DNA of 14,780 nucleotides from Acidobacteriaceae bacterium (GTDB lineage Bacteria; Acidobacteriota; Terriglobia; Terriglobales; Acidobacteriaceae), in assembly GCA_003151875.1 (NCBI GenBank), contig PLYW01000175.1, positions 1,582-16,361 of the forward strand. Reading direction: 5' to 3'. The notes under the pieces were generated by a model. That model did not search any database and was not told where the DNA came from. It saw nothing but the letters and a program-made list of their open reading frames with translations. Shown piece by piece: positions 12,705 through 14,780 of this stretch. Every line of letters begins with the position of its first letter. Position 1 is the first letter of the stretch. Position numbers and translations under genes: made by a program.

Positions 12705-14780
12705 ATGAAAATAGTTTTTTCGGGACTTCTTTTTCTTTTCTCACTCACGACAGTCTTCGCAGCGGCGCAGCAGGCGCCGGCGGGCACTCCAACGCAAGCT
12801 GTTCCCGCGCCACAAACGCCGGTCATTCCCATGCCGCTGCCTTCTGGGCAACCGACTCCACAACAGCCCACGGTGGTGACTCCGGCGCAGGCTGAACCGC
12901 AGCCGTCGCCCACGTCTCCGGACTATTCGCAGGAAGCTGTTGTGATCGAGCACTATCACCAAGCGATCCGTTTCGAGAATGACGGGACCGGGCGGGACCA
13001 GCTCGATGCCCAAATTAAGATCGTCAGCGAAAGCGGTGTGCAGGGAATGGGCCAGCTCAAGGTTGGCTATAGTGCGCTCAGTGACAAGCTGGAAATCGTC
13101 TATGTGCGAGTGCGCAAGCCCGACGGAACGGTCATTACCGCGCAGGAGTCGGCCATCCAGGACCTCACCCTGCCCGACGCCCCGGTGTACACCGACTATC
13201 ACGAGAAACACATCAGCGTTCCGTCCTTGCGTCCGGGAGACGTGTTGGAGTACGAGTTCGTCCGCACCATTACGAATCCGCTGACCCCGGGTCAGTTCTG
13301 GACCAGCGTGAACTTTTCGGAGAAGGGCATCATCCTCGATCAGCAGTTGGAGATCAACGTTCCCAAGGAGCGGCAGATCAAGCTGAAGAGCAAGCCCGGT
13401 TATGAACCGAAGATTACCGAGGAGGGCGACCGGCGCATTTATCGTTGGACCTACACGCACCTGAAGGACGAGGAGGAAGGCCCGCTCAGCAAGAGAAAGA
13501 AGAAGAAGAGCCCGCACAGGTCGGAAGACGAAATTTCCACAGTCCAACTAACCACTTTTCAAAGCTGGGAAGAGCTGGGGGCGTGGTACGCCTCGCTGGA
13601 GCGCGACCGGCGCCAGCCGAACGCTGCTATCCAAGCCGAGGGCGAAGAACTGGCGCAGGGCAAGACGGACGACATGGCGAAGGTAAAAGCGCTGTACGAA
13701 TATGTCTCGCGCAACATTCGCTACGTCAGCTTGTCGTTTGGCCTGGGTCGCTATCAGCCCCACGCAGCCAGCGAGGTGTTAAGCAACAGCTACGGGGATT
13801 GTAAGGACAAGAACACACTATTGGCTGCGTTGCTGGCGGCCGAGGGATTTCAGGCGACCTCGGTGCTCATCGGGTCGCAACATGAACTCGACCCCGAGAT
13901 TCCTTCTCCCTCGCAGTTCGACCACGTGATTACCCGCGTTCCGGTTAACGGAAAAGACATCTGGCTCGACAGCACCAATGGTGTCGCTCCCTTCCGCATG
14001 CTGTCCGCTCCCTTGCGCGATAAGCAAGCCCTGGCGATTCCTCCTGACGGCAAAGCCGGTTTGGTGCGCACTCCTGCCGACCTGCCATTTGAAGCTTTCG
14101 ATCGCACCCAGATCAACGGCTCGATCAACGAAACCGGGACGCTGAAGACGCATTTCACCATCCACCTGCGAGGTGACCAGGAGCTGTTCTTACGGTTTGC
14201 TCTGCGCCAGATGCCAGGAAATCGCTGGAAGGACTTCTTCACCATGCTCCTGCAGCGCATGGGGATGCAGGGTGCCGAGATCGACAACCTGAAAGTCAGC
14301 GATCCCAGCGATCCTGACAACCCGCTGCAGATCGATCTGGATGCTACCGTAAACAACTACTTCGACTGGTCGGCGCCGGAATCGAAGATGGGCTTGTCGT
14401 TCATGCAGATCGCTCTTGCCCCGGAGGGTGACGCTGAGCACGACCAGACGCATCCCAAGCCCATCAAGCTGGGCGCTCCCGGGGAGTCGAGCGTCGAGGT
14501 CCGAGTCACGGTCCCGGCGAAGTACACTGTGCACCTTCCGATCGGAGTCGAGGTCAAGCGCGACTACGTGCAGTATGCTTCGAGCTATAAGTTCGAAGTC
14601 GGGCAGTTGACCGCTATTCGCACTCTGAAACTGCTCGGCGCGGAGTTGCCCGTGGCGCGGCGCGAAGATTACGCCGCCTTCCGCCGGGCCGTAGCGGCCG
14701 ACGAGGCGCAACAGATCTCGCTGGATAACAGGTCTCCGGGAATGGCTGGAGTGGGCGCCAACGAATCGGCTGACGATTTG
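12705..14780 (+). CDS. Secreted DUF3857 / transglutaminase-like protein (3' end outside window)
   Basis: The frame is open from ATG 12705 to the window end (692 codons visible). Residues 1-22 are a signal peptide (IVFSGLLFLFSLTTVFAAA), followed by a Pro/Gln/Thr-rich linker to about residue 73 (QAPAGTPTQAVPAPQTP and onward). A DUF3857 beta-domain spans about 75-255 (QLKVGYSALSDKLEIVYVRV, SVPSLRPGDVLEYEF). The transglutaminase-like domain follows with Cys366 in SYGDCKDKNTLLAALLAAEG, His407 in FDHVITRV and Asp422 in WLDSTNG, a complete Cys-His-Asp triad. A basic cluster KRKKKKSPHR (263-272) separates the two domains. Proteins of this build are common in Acidobacteria and Bacteroidetes; whether they act as proteases, cross-linkers or neither is not established. 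An in-frame ATG at 12678 would add nine residues but spoils the signal peptide. No Shine-Dalgarno is evident. Confidence 0.85.
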   Translation, partial: MKIVFSGLLFLFSLTTVFAAAQQAPAGTPTQAVPAPQTPVIPMPLPSGQPTPQQPTVVTPAQAEPQPSPTSPDYSQEAVVIEHYHQAIRFENDGTGRDQLDAQIKIVSESGVQGMGQLKVGYSALSDKLEIVYVRVRKPDGTVITAQESAIQDLTLPDAPVYTDYHEKHISVPSLRPGDVLEYEFVRTITNPLTPGQFWTSVNFSEKGIILDQQLEINVPKERQIKLKSKPGYEPKITEEGDRRIYRWTYTHLKDEEEGPLSKRKKKKSPHRSEDEISTVQLTTFQSWEELGAWYASLERDRRQPNAAIQAEGEELAQGKTDDMAKVKALYEYVSRNIRYVSLSFGLGRYQPHAASEVLSNSYGDCKDKNTLLAALLAAEGFQATSVLIGSQHELDPEIPSPSQFDHVITRVPVNGKDIWLDSTNGVAPFRMLSAPLRDKQALAIPPDGKAGLVRTPADLPFEAFDRTQINGSINETGTLKTHFTIHLRGDQELFLRFALRQMPGNRWKDFFTMLLQRMGMQGAEIDNLKVSDPSDPDNPLQIDLDATVNNYFDWSAPESKMGLSFMQIALAPEGDAEHDQTHPKPIKLGAPGESSVEVRVTVPAKYTVHLPIGVEVKRDYVQYASSYKFEVGQLTAIRTLKLLGAELPVARREDYAAFRRAVAADEAQQISLDNRSPGMAGVGANESADDL

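Overview
The window looks like a piece of a soil acidobacterial chromosome (Koribacter/Terriglobales-like). The reasons are moderately high GC, long intergenic hairpins and heptamer repeats, and a gene mix typical of that group: a secreted DUF3857/transglutaminase protein, a Tat-exported class V aminotransferase, a bicupin oxalate decarboxylase and a PF04185 phosphoesterase. This assignment is inference from content; no rRNA or other phylogenetic marker is present.

Layout. 1-444 is the C-terminal end of a membrane-anchored GT2 glycosyltransferase. 455-557 is a repeat element with heptamer-repeat inverted arms, followed by an EamA/DMT transporter (560-1549, +). Next is a minus-strand block read right to left: a lipoprotein phospholipase C/acid-phosphatase-like enzyme (6200-4278), an exported acid-sphingomyelinase-like metallophosphoesterase (4266-2761, only 11 nt further on) and an oxalate decarboxylase (2674-1634). 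The two phosphoesterases probably form an envelope module that releases phosphate from phospholipids or polyphosphate. 6403-6825 (+) is the C-terminal remnant of a triacylglycerol lipase: it keeps the Asp and His of the triad but has lost the nucleophile half.

8642-6852 (-) is a long-chain acyl-CoA synthetase. Upstream of it on the same strand is a TetR regulator of the Bacillus FadR type (9459-8788). A near-perfect FadR box (CGAATGAATGCTCATTCA, 9548-9565) lies just downstream of a candidate -10 for that regulator, so an acyl-CoA-sensing, self-controlled fad unit is likely.

The most striking gene is 9722-10267 (+), an exported peroxiredoxin in which an in-frame TGA (9944-9946) stands exactly where the peroxidatic cysteine belongs (FTGG-U-TKQM). 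The frame stays open and conserved on both sides. A hairpin meeting the published bacterial SECIS consensus begins 18 nt after the TGA. It is best read as one 181-residue selenoprotein, which a standard gene caller would split or truncate.

The right part holds an alpha/beta hydrolase of the KANL3/TEX30 type (10335-11042), a 238-nt intergenic region with two near-identical dyad elements, a Tat-exported PLP enzyme with a TTG start (11281-12570), and a DUF3857/transglutaminase protein that runs off the window end (12705 onward).
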